Shown here piece by piece: positions 1 to 8,210 of a stretch of DNA of 64,000 nucleotides. This DNA comes from Nocardia amikacinitolerans NBRC 108937 (GTDB lineage: Bacteria; Actinomycetota; Actinomycetes; Mycobacteriales; Mycobacteriaceae), in the NCBI RefSeq assembly GCF_001612615.1, contig NZ_BDAU01000003.1, positions 56,664-120,663 on the forward strand, in the 5' to 3' direction. The position numbers and the translations under genes were made by a program. The notes below the pieces were generated by a model. It searched no databases. It was not told where the DNA came from and saw nothing but the letters and a program-made list of their open reading frames with translations. How positions within the stretch are numbered: position 1 is the stretch's first letter; every line of letters starts with the position of its first letter.

Positions 1-1
1 G

Positions 2-868
2 CTCGGCGTCGCGCTGTTCGATCGCTCACGGCGGGCGGTGCAGCTGACGACCGCGGGTCAGCTGCTGATCGGGGAGGCCCGCGCATTGCTCGCCGCAGAA
101 CAGCGATTGCGCACGGTGGCGCGCAAGGCGGCTGACGGCAGTCTCGGAACGCTGCGCGCGGGTGTCCCACCCGACACGCCCGCCGCGGTGCTGCACCGCC
201 TGCTTCGCGAACTCGCCGCGCAGGCCGCCGGACTCACCGTGGACCTGCACGAACTCACCACCGCCGAACAGCTCCGTCTGCTCGCCACCGCGGAACTCGA
301 CGTCGGATTGGTGGAGCATCCGGTCGACGTGCCCGACCTGCGCTGCGGGCCCACCGCCGAGCTGCCCCTCGGCGTCGCACTCCCCCGCACCTCGCCGCTG
401 GCCCGCCTACGCGAGGTGAGCCTCGCCGACCTCGCCGGACACGAGCTGATCCTCTTCCCGCGGGCCACCGCTCCGGGCTGGCACGACGAATTGCTGTCGG
501 TGTGTCACACGCACGGATTCGTTCCTGGACCGGTGCGGCACGCCCGGAATCCCGAATTCCTGTTCGGACTTGTGCTTTCCGGCAACGGTGTCGCCCTCAC
601 CAGGGAGGCGCTGGCCCGCCGCGAGCCGAGGGTGGCCTGGCGTCCGCTCGTCGACCGGCCGCTGCGGCTGCGCGTCGGCGCCGTGTGGCCCGAGACCGCG
701 CCGCACCCGGCCGCACCGCGCTTCGCGCAGGTCGCCGCCGATGTTCTGCGCGATGGCGCCGGGCCGGTTCCGCTGCCCGCGCCGGAGACGCCGACCGGGC
801 CGTGGTCGGTGGTCTACACCGTTCACCCGGCGCAGCGCGGCGACCGCGATCCGGCCGCACGGCCTTGA
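2..868 (+). CDS. LysR-family transcriptional regulator, N-terminus outside window
   Basis: The reading frame is open from the first bases of the window to the stop at 866-868 and starts inside the protein, so the true start lies upstream. The first visible residues (LGVALFDRS, then VQLTTAG) match the end of the LysR winged helix, where the chain reads LG-x-x-LF-R-x-x-R-x-x-x-LT-x-AG. The roughly 260 residues after it form the effector-binding domain, with the usual LDVGLVEHP stretch and the SGNGVALT loop. Family members bind DNA as tetramers and respond to small ligands; the ligand and target cannot be told here. The next gene, a secreted protein, is about 150 bp downstream and is probably separate. 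Confidence 0.85.
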   Translation, partial: LGVALFDRSRRAVQLTTAGQLLIGEARALLAAEQRLRTVARKAADGSLGTLRAGVPPDTPAAVLHRLLRELAAQAAGLTVDLHELTTAEQLRLLATAELDVGLVEHPVDVPDLRCGPTAELPLGVALPRTSPLARLREVSLADLAGHELILFPRATAPGWHDELLSVCHTHGFVPGPVRHARNPEFLFGLVLSGNGVALTREALARREPRVAWRPLVDRPLRLRVGAVWPETAPHPAAPRFAQVAADVLRDGAGPVPLPAPETPTGPWSVVYTVHPAQRGDRDPAARP

Positions 869-1019
869 TAATCGCGATACCCGGAAAGCGTTTTCCGAGT
901 GGAGATTTCGCAAAACCGCCCGTTTCGCACGGCGGGACGCGAGAATGAGTACGGCCGAGCACCGGCCTCTTGGGGACGCATCGGCTGTCTTGCCCGAACG
1001 AAACACGTAGGGAAACACG

Positions 1020-1580
1020 ATGAGAGTCAATCAATTCGCCGCTTCCGCCCTGCTCGCGATCGGGGCCATCGGCATCTCCGCGGGCGCCGTCAACGCCCAG
1101 CCGACCGATCCCGCCGCCGAGGTGTCCGTGCGCGGCGTCGACCAGGGCATCGGCTACACCGCAGGGCCGACCTCGGACGGCAGCGGCATCGTCAGCACCG
1201 TCGAGGGCGGCGCGTTCACCCTCGCCGGTGACGCGCGGACGGTCACCCTCGCCGACGCCTCGGGCCGCATCGTCGCGACCCTGCCGATGGGCTTCACCGC
1301 CCACGGCCAGACCTTCGGCCTGACACCCCGCATCACCGACGCGGGCCGGACCCTCACCCTCACGCCGGCCGGCGCCCCGGCCGCGACCACACAGCACCTG
1401 CGCCAGCTCGTCGACTACGACGAGACCGTCGCGCGCAAGCAGCACAACGCCGTTGTCGGCGCGCTGATCGGCGCGGGCATCGGCGCGGTGCTCGGCTTCT
1501 TCCTCGGCGGTGTCGGCGCGCTGGTCACCGTCCCGATCGGCGCGGGCATCGGCGCACTGATCGGTTTCTCCACGCCCTGA
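1020..1580 (+). CDS. Secreted glycine-zipper protein, function unknown
   Basis: A 186-residue protein. The start is supported by AGGGAAA upstream. Residues 1-29 are a clear Sec signal peptide ending AVNAQ (cleavage A-Q-P). The middle, about residues 30-125, is beta-rich with a repeated TLxxA style. The last 50 residues hold two hydrophobic glycine-zipper stretches (GALIGAGIGAVLGFF and VPIGAGIGALIGF) that could insert in a membrane. A longer paralog lies at 36828-37586 with the same order: signal peptide, beta-rich middle, glycine-zipper tail. I think this family is widespread in Nocardia, where some entries are mislabelled as ammonium transporters, but I know no function. A strong hairpin follows the stop, so it is probably monocistronic. 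Confidence 0.8.
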   Translation: MRVNQFAASALLAIGAIGISAGAVNAQPTDPAAEVSVRGVDQGIGYTAGPTSDGSGIVSTVEGGAFTLAGDARTVTLADASGRIVATLPMGFTAHGQTFGLTPRITDAGRTLTLTPAGAPAATTQHLRQLVDYDETVARKQHNAVVGALIGAGIGAVLGFFLGGVGALVTVPIGAGIGALIGFSTP

Positions 1581-1590
1581 CGAAGATTCA

Positions 1591-1627
1591 CCGAGTGCCG
1601 TCACCGGACCCCGGTGGCGGCACTCGG
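1591..1627 (+). terminator. Hairpin terminator of the glycine-zipper gene
   Basis: Two 15-nt arms, CCGAGTGCCGTCACC and GGTGGCGGCACTCGG (one mismatch), enclose a 7-nt loop 10 bp after the stop at 1580. There is no T tract, as is common in actinobacterial terminators. Confidence 0.75.
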
Positions 1628-1842
1628 CGGCTCTGGACCGATCTCGGTTTCCTCGCTTACTGGGTCGCGACGGCGCTCGGCGCGCTGAGTGTCGGCACCG
1701 ATCCTTTTCTGCGCCAATGGAACTAGTCTTTCTCGGGCTCGACCTCGCGGCCATCGGCATCGGTCTCGCGAGCCTGATCGCCGCCATAACCACGATAATG
1801 GTCACTTCCACGGAACGCGGCCGAGCCCCCGATGCTGGATGA
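1628..1842 (+). pseudogene. Remnant of a small DUF5360/YvaD-like membrane protein
   Basis: One frame reads LWTDLGFLAYWVATALGALS and ends QWN-stop at 1724-1726. The frame beginning with ATG 1717 continues with MELVFLGLDLAAIGIGLASL and stops at 1842. Joined, they resemble the DUF5360/YvaD family, in which a DxGFLAYW helix is followed by a WNWSFLPLDL-type motif. The break falls exactly in that WN-x-SFLxLDL motif, as if one base were lost next to a nonsense codon. The 5' end runs back into the terminator hairpin, so no start codon can be assigned. The family match is from memory of its motifs. Confidence 0.45.
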
Positions 1843-2357
1843 TCGCTACCGCCCGTTCCGAGTGGGTACACTTCCGTGATCGCGATGGTTCCCGCTGATC
1901 ACGACCGGTTCGACGATCACCTCTCCGTCGCTATGTTGGGTCCGAATTCTACTCGGGCGCAACAACCTTCGATCCGCACCCGCAGGTCGCGCCGAGAAAC
2001 GCGGACGGCCGCACCCTTGTGAAATCGCACAGTGGAGCGTCCGTTCCACTGTGAGAATCACCAAGTTCGGTGTGTCGTTGTCCTCGATACGATCTTGGTT
2101 GCGATATGTTCGCCGCGGATAGTGGCCGTCGCCTGCGGCCTCGGGCAGCCACGGAGACGAAGGAGGTGCGCCAAGCCTCGCACGACCATCCGCCGCGAGG
2201 GGCGGTGGCGTGCACGCGTCTCCAGCGACCCATTCCATTCGACCGCGGTGCACGCGGTGACCGAAGTCGCTCCACTGCGTCGTTCCCACCCTGCCAAATA
2301 CGTCACCGATGTCCGCCGCGGCCCCTCATCCCACGGTCGTCCATCGGCGATACCCCG
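1843..2357. other. Gene-free stretch upstream of the secreted lipase
   Basis: About 515 bp with lower GC than its surroundings. Frames open here have no ribosome site and poor codon use. The only structure I see is the inverted repeat at 2028-2053. It presumably holds the promoter region of the lipase starting at 2358. Confidence 0.5.
2028..2053. repeat. Perfect 9-bp inverted repeat, 8-bp spacer
   Basis: CACAGTGGA and TCCACTGTG flank GCGTCCGT. It sits alone in AT-richer DNA 305 bp before the lipase start, with no T tract on either side. It may be an operator or an orphan terminator. Confidence 0.5.
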
Positions 2358-3563
2358 ATGCCCGAAAGAAAGACCGTGTCCAGAGTCACGACTCGAATAT
2401 TGATCCTCGTCTCGAGCATCCTGTCGCTAGGCGTCCTGTGCGCCCCGGCGCAGGCCGAACCCCTTTATCCCGAACCCGATCCGGATCCGTTCTACAGCGC
2501 GCCCGCCGATCTCGCCGCGCTGCGGCCCGGTGACGTCGTCCGGACCCGCAAGATCGACACCGGCCTCTACGTAGGCACCGAGGGCTGGCAGGTGGCTTTC
2601 CGCTCCACCAATTCCGGCGGCAACCCCATCATGGGCATCACCACCGTCCTGCTCCCCATCGGAGTGCGCAATCCACCCCTGGTCTCCTACCAGGCACTGA
2701 TCAATTCGCTTGGCTCCCGGTGCAATCCGTCGCGCTCGCTGTTCAACGGCGAACTCCAGGACGGCCCCGGCGCGATACTGCCGATCGGCCGCGGCTGGGC
2801 CGTCTCCCTTCCGGACTACCTCGGCCCGACCGTCGCCTACGGCGCGGCCAAGCTCAGCGGCATGATCACGCTGGACAGCGTGAAGGCGGTGCAGAAGGTC
2901 ACCGAACTCGGTCTCGGCACTTCGCCGGTCGCGATCGCGGGCTACTCGGGCGGCGGCATGGCCACCGCGTGGGCGGCCGCGCTCCAGCCGACCTACGCGC
3001 CCGACCTGAAGCTGACCGCCGCGGTCGCAGGTGGCATCCCCGCCGATCTCGAGCAGATGGCGCTGGGCCTCGGCTTCGAACCGCACCCCGGCTTCGGCCT
3101 CGCCTTCGCCGCGGCGATGGGCCTGGAACGGGAATACCCCGACCGGCTGCCGATCTCGGATCAGCTCAACCCGAACGGCCTGTGGTTCCGCGAGTTCACC
3201 CACGACGCCTGCCGCCGCTTCCTGCTCTTCCACGGCGCCTTCCGCAGCGCCGAGCAGATGGCCGCGTCCAAGAGCCTGATGGACAGCCCGGAGGCCCGAG
3301 AAGTGCTGTACGAGAACAGCTTGCGCCACTTCGAAGGCGTGCCGACCGTGCCGACCTACCTGTGGCAGGGCCGCTACGACACGCTAACGCCGTTCGATTC
3401 GGTCGCCGAGGTCGCCGATCGCTACTGCAAGGCGGGCGCCCCTGTGCAACTGGTGCCCTACGACATCGCCGAGCACATGACCGCGGCCGCCGCCGGATTC
3501 GCCGACGCGTGGAACTACGTCGAGGCGCGCTTCCGCGGTGATCCGGTGCCGACCAGCTGCTGA
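2358..3563 (+). CDS. Secreted lipase of the secretory lipase (LIP) family
   Basis: A 401-residue protein predicted to hydrolyse acylglycerols or other esters outside the cell. ATG 2358 gives a signal peptide of about 33 residues (basic start, hydrophobic ILSLGVLCAP core, AQA cleavage); the frame stays open upstream but without a ribosome site. The alpha/beta-hydrolase nucleophile elbow is GYSGGG (Ser about 197). The likely acid is Asp about 341 in GRYDTLTPFD and the base His about 373 in AEHM. DPFYSAPADLAALRPGDVVR near the mature N-terminus is typical of actinobacterial LIP-family proteins. It is a single gene with its own terminator, convergent with the next lipase. Confidence 0.9.
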   Translation: MPERKTVSRVTTRILILVSSILSLGVLCAPAQAEPLYPEPDPDPFYSAPADLAALRPGDVVRTRKIDTGLYVGTEGWQVAFRSTNSGGNPIMGITTVLLPIGVRNPPLVSYQALINSLGSRCNPSRSLFNGELQDGPGAILPIGRGWAVSLPDYLGPTVAYGAAKLSGMITLDSVKAVQKVTELGLGTSPVAIAGYSGGGMATAWAAALQPTYAPDLKLTAAVAGGIPADLEQMALGLGFEPHPGFGLAFAAAMGLEREYPDRLPISDQLNPNGLWFREFTHDACRRFLLFHGAFRSAEQMAASKSLMDSPEAREVLYENSLRHFEGVPTVPTYLWQGRYDTLTPFDSVAEVADRYCKAGAPVQLVPYDIAEHMTAAAAGFADAWNYVEARFRGDPVPTSC

Positions 3564-3578
3564 CTTCGGCATCACCCA

Positions 3579-3614
3579 GAAGGGGACGCCTGCCATTCGG
3601 CCGGGCGTCCCTTT
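3579..3614 (+). terminator. Rho-independent-type hairpin after the lipase
   Basis: AAGGGGACGCC and GGCGTCCCTTT form the stem around a GC-rich loop, 16 bp past the stop. It lies between convergent genes and can act on both. Confidence 0.7.
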
Positions 3615-3675
3615 CGTCGTTTCCGGCCGAGCGATCGGACTGCCGCCCAACCGGTCCCGGTGCGTCGCCGACAGG

Positions 3676-4863
3676 TCAGAGCGAACCGCCGCCGCCGATC
3701 ATCCACGGGTTGAACGCGCAGGTCAGCTCGATCGACGCCTGTGGGTCCAGGGCGCGCAGCGCGATGGCCGCGGCGCGCGGCGAGTACATGAGCGTCAGGT
3801 GATCGGACATGTCCTGCTCGCAGCCGTCCTGCAGGGTGATGTTCTGCACGGGTGCCTCCGGACCGGGCCGCAGGAAGGTCCATTCGAACGGGTTCGAGAT
3901 CTGATCGTGCCTGGTGCCGACCGCGGTGTACTCGATGCCGGGCACGGTGTCGCCGTCCCGGTTCAGGTTGGCGTAGAACTCCGAGCCGACGACCTGCTGG
4001 ATGTTGGCCTGGCCGATCAGCGGCCGGTAGAAGCCGAGGATGTTCAGTCCCAGGTTGGTCATCAACCGTCCCAGCGTCGCCATGCCCATCAGCGAGGTAC
4101 CGTGGTTGGTGCCGCCGAAGGAGATGAGCTTGCCCACCTTCTCCGCGCCGCCCTCGAACTTCAGGTACTGGCTGGAGACCGGCCCGCCCTGCGAATGGGC
4201 GACGATGTCGACCTTCTCGGCGCCGGTGGCGGCCAAGATCGTGTCGACGTAGTCGCGCAGCTGGCGCGCCGAATCCTCCATCGGGCCGACGCCGTAGCGG
4301 CCGGGCAGCAACGGTCCGAGACCGCCGCCCTCGAACAGGCTGGAGCGACCGAAGTTGAAGGTGAAGACGCAGTACCCTTCGCGCGCGATCCGCGGCGACA
4401 GGTAGGCGAAGGTGTCGTAGGCGTTGAGCCAGGTGCCGTGCACCAGCACGACGGGCCGCGGATGTTCGGCGCTGGGACGACAATCCGGCTTGTTCGCACC
4501 CGCGGGCGCGGCGTCGGGGTGCGACAACCCGTTGACGAAGGCCGCGAGGAACGCCGACACCTCGGGCCCCTCGCCGATCACCCGGGAAGCGTGGCTGCGC
4601 GCGGCCGAACCCGAGCCGCTGCCGGTGTCCACGATCGGCTGCGGTCGCCTGCCATCCGGCGCCGGCCGCAGCCCGGCACCGATCAGATCCGCGAGCTGCT
4701 GCTCGACCGACGCGCTCGCGGTGGGCTCGGGTGCGGCCGCCGCGGGGCCGATGGCATGTGTGGCGCCGAGCACTGTCACACCGACGACGACTGCCGCCGT
4801 GAAGACACCCCGCAGTCGAGCCTTAGGTCTGTGTCTGGATCGGGCAAGAGAGACGACCCGCAT
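3676..4863 (-). CDS. Secreted class-2 lipase / esterase (alpha/beta hydrolase)
   Basis: A 395-residue extracellular lipase of the EstA/lipase class 2 type. The start at ATG 4863 gives an Arg-rich signal peptide with a hydrophobic core and cleavage near AAAAP (about 44). The chain then has a low-complexity linker, the oxyanion motif VLVHGTW (residues 140-145) and the nucleophile elbow VAHSQGG (Ser224). NILGFYRPLIG and the C-terminal Cys pair (DGCEQD, LTCAF) fit the family. The frame is open far upstream on this strand, but that part is only the complement of TetR and antiporter genes. It is divergent from a TetR gene, and its promoter lies between twin operator sites, so lipase production is probably repressed by that TetR. 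Confidence 0.87.
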   Translation of the reverse strand: MRVVSLARSRHRPKARLRGVFTAAVVVGVTVLGATHAIGPAAAAPEPTASASVEQQLADLIGAGLRPAPDGRRPQPIVDTGSGSGSAARSHASRVIGEGPEVSAFLAAFVNGLSHPDAAPAGANKPDCRPSAEHPRPVVLVHGTWLNAYDTFAYLSPRIAREGYCVFTFNFGRSSLFEGGGLGPLLPGRYGVGPMEDSARQLRDYVDTILAATGAEKVDIVAHSQGGPVSSQYLKFEGGAEKVGKLISFGGTNHGTSLMGMATLGRLMTNLGLNILGFYRPLIGQANIQQVVGSEFYANLNRDGDTVPGIEYTAVGTRHDQISNPFEWTFLRPGPEAPVQNITLQDGCEQDMSDHLTLMYSPRAAAIALRALDPQASIELTCAFNPWMIGGGGSL

Positions 4864-4877
4864 GGAATCACGCTCCA

Positions 4878-4896
4878 AAACTAGCGGTGAAAGTTT
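4878..4896. promoter_or_regulatory. Operator-like site A of twin module 1
   Basis: Reads AAACTAGCGGTGAAAGTTT, an imperfect palindrome (AAACT and AGTTT ends). It lies downstream of the -10 box of the lipase promoter, just before its start codon. Near copies lie at 4919, 30508 and 30548. Confidence 0.7.
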
Positions 4897-4904
4897 TCCG
4901 ATCG

Positions 4905-4933
4905 ACCGTAAGGCCGATAAACTAGCAGCGCAA
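4905..4933 (-). promoter_or_regulatory. Promoter of the class-2 lipase gene
   Basis: On the minus strand TTGCGC (4933-4928) and TACGGT (4910-4905) are separated by 17 bp. The -35 lies inside operator site B and the -10 lies between the two sites. The same arrangement, TTGCAC-N17-TACGGT, precedes the acyl-CoA ligase at 30.5 kb, which strengthens both calls. Confidence 0.65.
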
Positions 4934-4937
4934 GTTT
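4919..4937. promoter_or_regulatory. Operator-like site B of twin module 1
   Basis: Reads AAACTAGCAGCGCAAGTTT. It starts 41 bp from site A and overlaps the -35 box of the lipase promoter. It lies 44 bp upstream of the divergent TetR start, so autoregulation is plausible. Confidence 0.7.
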
Positions 4938-4980
4938 TTGTCTCCTGCGACAATGCTGCGACAGGACAAGGAGGCAAACC

Positions 4981-5643
4981 GTGGCCCGACCCCGCCACCC
5001 GCTGCTCACCCGAGCGCGCATCGTGGCCACCGCATTGGCCCTGCTCGACGCCGAGGGCATGGCGGCGGTGTCCACCAGGCGCATCGCCGCCGAGCTCGGC
5101 GTCCAGGGGCCGTCGCTGTACAACCACGTAGGCACCAAGGACGAACTCATCGACGCCATCGCCGACACGGTGCTCGGCGAAGTCGACACCGGCATGTTCG
5201 CCACGCTCGGTCCGGAGAACTCGGATTGGCGTACGGCGCTGTGGGATTGGGCCTACTCCTACCGCGCCGCCATGGCCGCCCATCCGCACATCGTCCCCGC
5301 GCTGGCGGGCGGGCCAGGCCATCGCCCCAACGCGCTGCGGATCGCCGACGCGGTGTTCGGCGGCCTGGTGGCGGCGGGCTGGCCGCGCCGCGAGGCCACC
5401 ACGGTCGGCGCGCTGATGCGCTACTTCATCACCGGCTCCGCGCTCGCGTCGTTCGCCGCGGGGTTCCCGGCCGACGCGACGGTGTACGGCGGCGACTACC
5501 CGCACCTCAGCGAGGCCCATCTGCTCGCCGATCGGCAACACCGCATCGATGAGGACGCCTTCGAGGTCGGGCTGCGGGCGCTGCTGGACGGACTCGACGA
5601 CCGCTATCGAGCGGTCCGCGCCGCGCTGCCCGATCGCCGCTGA
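4981..5643 (+). CDS. TetR-family repressor, probable controller of the lipase
   Basis: A 220-residue regulator. GTG 4981 follows AAGGAGGCAAACC. Residues 10-55 are a TetR helix-turn-helix (TRARIVATALALLDAEG, then VSTRRIAAELGV and GPSLYNHVGTKDEL). The remainder is an all-helical ligand domain of the type often found in tetracycline-like TetR_C proteins. It is divergent from the secreted lipase across 117 bp holding two matching operator-like sites. I infer that it binds those sites and the second pair at 30.5 kb, which would put lipase and acyl-CoA ligase under one control. The ligand is unknown; a fatty acid or acyl-CoA would make sense. Confidence 0.88.
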   Translation: MARPRHPLLTRARIVATALALLDAEGMAAVSTRRIAAELGVQGPSLYNHVGTKDELIDAIADTVLGEVDTGMFATLGPENSDWRTALWDWAYSYRAAMAAHPHIVPALAGGPGHRPNALRIADAVFGGLVAAGWPRREATTVGALMRYFITGSALASFAAGFPADATVYGGDYPHLSEAHLLADRQHRIDEDAFEVGLRALLDGLDDRYRAVRAALPDRR

Positions 5644-5712
5644 TTCGCTACCCGCCCGCAGGCGACCGTTCCCACGACGCGGAACGAGCCCGAATTGTCC
5701 GGATAGGGTGGA

Positions 5713-6195
5713 GTGGTGAACGTAGAGGTAACACCCTTGCCGGGTATTGGTGTCCGCAAAGACTTTCCCTTGAAGAACAACCGACGGGTCGGCGTGATCG
5801 ACCACCGCGACGGCACTGTGGACCTGATCGTCAGCAAGCCCGACAACCCCGACGTCACCGACCAGATCTCGCTCACCCGGCGCGAAGCGTCGTTGCTCGC
5901 CAACTTGCTCGGCGCACCGCAGGTGGTCGCCCAGTTGCAGGAGGAGCACCGCGAATTCGACGGGGTGACCACCCGGCAGCTCACCGTTCCCGCAGCCTCC
6001 CCCTACGCGGGCAGGCCGCTCGGCGACACCGGAATGCGCACCCGCACCAAGACGTCCATCGTCGCGGTCGTGCGTGACGGACACGTGATCGCCTCGCCGG
6101 GACCGGAATTCGTGTTCGACGCCCTCGACGTCCTGATCGTCGTCGGCACCGCGGACGGTCTAGCGGCCGCCACCGTCATCCTGACGGACGGCTGA
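5713..6195 (+). CDS. TrkA-C-domain regulatory subunit of a cation/proton antiporter (KhtT-like)
   Basis: A 160-residue soluble protein. The C-terminal 70 residues (YAGRPLGDTGMRTRTKTSIVAVVRDG, then FDALDVLIVVGTADGL) match the RCK/TrkA-C ligand domain of KhtT-type antiporter regulators. The N-terminal half resembles their small helical dimer domain. Two adjacent GTG codons (5713, 5716) are possible starts after GGGTGGAG. The antiporter gene begins 3 bp after the stop, so the two are co-expressed. By analogy with KhtT it would gate the antiporter in response to nucleotide or ion signals. Confidence 0.85.
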   Translation: MVNVEVTPLPGIGVRKDFPLKNNRRVGVIDHRDGTVDLIVSKPDNPDVTDQISLTRREASLLANLLGAPQVVAQLQEEHREFDGVTTRQLTVPAASPYAGRPLGDTGMRTRTKTSIVAVVRDGHVIASPGPEFVFDALDVLIVVGTADGLAAATVILTDG

Positions 6196-6198
6196 GGC

Positions 6199-7380
6199 GT
6201 GGTGGCACACGAAACCGCGCTCTCGCTGATTCAGCTGGGCGCGGTCTTTTTCGGCCTCGGCCTGCTCGGCCGCATCGCCGCGCGCATCGGCATGTCGCCG
6301 ATCCCGTTGTACCTGGTCGGCGGTTTGATGTTCGGCACAGGCGGTCTCGTCGAACTGGACCACGTCGATTCGTTCATCCACCTGGCCAGCGAGATCGGCG
6401 TCGTCCTCCTCCTGCTGCTGCTCGGCCTGGAATACACTGCCGCCGAACTGGTCACCGGCATGCGCCGATCCTGGGCGGCCGGTGTCGTGGACATCGTGCT
6501 CAACGCCACCCCCGGCGTGCTCGTCGCGCTCTACCTCGGCTGGGGTCTGGCCGGCGCCATCGCGATGGCGGGCGTCACCTACATCTCCTCGTCGGGCATC
6601 GTCGCCAAGGTGCTCAACGATCTCGGCAGGCTTGGCAACCGGGAGACACCCACGATTCTGTCCATCCTGGTGTTCGAGGACCTGGTGATGGCCGGCTATC
6701 TGCCGGTGCTGACGGCGGTGCTCGCGAGCGCCGGATTCCTGGCCGGTCTCACCACGGTCGGAATCGCCCTGCTCGCCGTCACGGTGGTGCTCGTGGTCGC
6801 GCTGCGCTTCGGGCGCTACGTCTCGATGATCGTGGACAGCGAGGATCGCGAGATCTTCCTGCTCAAGCTGCTCGGCTCGGCGCTGCTCGTCGCGGGTCTG
6901 GCGTCCGCGCTTCAGGTCTCGGCGGCGGTGGGCGCCTTCTTGCTCGGTATCGCGATCTCGGATTCGACGGCGCACAACGCCACCAAGATCCTGGAGCCGT
7001 TGCGCGACTTGTTCGCCGCGCTGTTCTTCGTGCTGTTCGGACTGAGCACGGATCCGGCGACCATTCCCCCGGTGCTCGGCTGGGCTTGCCTGCTCGCCGC
7101 GGTCACCACGGCCACCAAGGTCGCCACGGGCTGGTGGGCCGCCAAACGTGCGGGCACCTCGCGGTACGGACGGGCGCGCGCGGGCACGGCGTTGGTCGCG
7201 CACGGCGAGTTCTCCATCGTCATCGCGGGATTGGCGGTCACCGCGGGCGCGGTGCCGACCGAGTTCGCCGCGCTGGCGACGACGTACGTGCTGCTGATGG
7301 CGGTGCTCGGCCCGATAGCGGCGCGTGTGGTGGAACCCGTCCTGGTGTGGCGCGACCGTCGCGCGGCCCGTCCCGCCTGA
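6199..7380 (+). CDS. Cation/proton antiporter, CPA2 (KefB/KhtU-like)
   Basis: A 393-residue membrane protein with about 12 hydrophobic helices and no C-terminal TrkA-N domain, as in KhtU. Family landmarks are the early VGGLMFG and LLLLLGLEY stretches, the SSSGIVAKVL segment after the fifth helix, the ILSILVFEDLVMAGYLP helix with its conserved acidic pair, and AHGEFSIVIAGLA near the end. It probably exports K+ or another monovalent cation in exchange for protons. The start is one of two adjacent GTG codons (6199 or 6202), directly after the regulatory subunit, so the pair forms a two-gene operon. Confidence 0.9.
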   Translation: MVAHETALSLIQLGAVFFGLGLLGRIAARIGMSPIPLYLVGGLMFGTGGLVELDHVDSFIHLASEIGVVLLLLLLGLEYTAAELVTGMRRSWAAGVVDIVLNATPGVLVALYLGWGLAGAIAMAGVTYISSSGIVAKVLNDLGRLGNRETPTILSILVFEDLVMAGYLPVLTAVLASAGFLAGLTTVGIALLAVTVVLVVALRFGRYVSMIVDSEDREIFLLKLLGSALLVAGLASALQVSAAVGAFLLGIAISDSTAHNATKILEPLRDLFAALFFVLFGLSTDPATIPPVLGWACLLAAVTTATKVATGWWAAKRAGTSRYGRARAGTALVAHGEFSIVIAGLAVTAGAVPTEFAALATTYVLLMAVLGPIAARVVEPVLVWRDRRAARPA

Positions 7381-7416
7381 CGGAGCGAGCTTTCGGAAGC
7401 GCCGCGACGCGGCCCC

Positions 7417-7869
7417 TCAGCGTAGCGGTGCCGTTGTGGTGTTCGACCGGCCGACGTACTCGTCGTTGAGCAGGTGATAGGCCTGCCCGAGATCGGTCAG
7501 CGCCCGCCGCCAACGGGTTTCGGCGTCGGTGCCGACGGGGTTGCGGCTCAGCTCCAGCAACGCCGTGGTGGCATCCGCCGACCGGGTGGCCGCGGCGAGC
7601 AACACCGGCGCGGGCTCGGCGGTGGCGTCCTCGGCCATCGCGCCGATGCGGTCGTGCAACTCCGCGGCGTCGGCGCACATCCGCTCGGCCGGGTCCTCGG
7701 GCACCGGAACGGCATGGCGCGGTTCGCCGCCGACCACGCGGCGCAGCAGACCGACGAGCAGCGCCCGCTCGGCGGCGGCGTCCCTCGGGCCGTCGGAGGG
7801 CGGGTCCACCGTGTCCGGGTCGATGTGCAGTATCGCCAAGACGGCCCGCAACTGGGCGATGGTCACCAC
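7417..7869 (-). CDS. Conserved hypothetical helical protein
   Basis: About 150 residues, starting at one of two consecutive GTG codons (7869, 7866) after a GGAGGGGGCGAGAAC ribosome site. The frame extends further upstream but without support. It is hydrophilic, rich in Ala, Glu and Arg, and almost all helical (RDAAAERALLVGLLRRVV, CADAAELHDRIGAMAED). It ends with LTDLGQAYHLLNDEYVG, recalling LNELGWAYDDLITEVG near the end of the protein at 21598-22047, so the two may be distant relatives. It is convergent with the antiporter. No function can be assigned. Confidence 0.6.
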   Translation of the reverse strand: MVTIAQLRAVLAILHIDPDTVDPPSDGPRDAAAERALLVGLLRRVVGGEPRHAVPVPEDPAERMCADAAELHDRIGAMAEDATAEPAPVLLAAATRSADATTALLELSRNPVGTDAETRWRRALTDLGQAYHLLNDEYVGRSNTTTAPLR

Positions 7870-8210
7870 GTTCTCGCCCCCTCCCTGCCCCGCGCCGGGC
7901 GACCGATGTGTTCGTCCGCCTGGAAAGTCCCCGTCAACGCACACCCCTTCTCGTCGGCCGCGCGCGACGCGCGAACCTCCGTCGCCGCCGGGCCGGGGAT
8001 AGTGTTTGCCAGATCTTCACTGAACGAGGGCCAAACTATCCAAAACCTCGGCGGATGTCTCGGGAATCGACATCTAAAAGAGCGTCTCGCGGGGGTGGCG
8101 GGCACGGTAGCGGCGCGTCGCGATCCGTGCCCGCGCGTCGCCGGTCGCGAATAGGATTGCGCGGGAAGCAGGCTCGCGATCGGTGCGGCCGCGGAAAGCG
8201 TGGGGAGACG
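7870..8210. other. Divergent intergenic region
   Basis: About 340 bp between a minus-strand hypothetical gene and a plus-strand lipoprotein gene. It must hold both promoters; I could not identify a confident -10/-35 pair, repeat or RNA gene. Confidence 0.4.

Noticed and set aside
597..1871. A 424-codon minus-strand frame opposite the glycine-zipper gene
   Set aside because: The amino-acid mix is Arg/Gly/Asp-rich with no motif, and it crosses the terminator hairpin and the LysR end. Antisense artefact.
3676..6084. A very long minus-strand open frame covering the lipase, TetR and antiporter subunit regions
   Set aside because: Only the part up to 4863 has lipase motifs and a signal peptide. 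The rest is the complement of two well-supported plus-strand genes and is a product of high GC.
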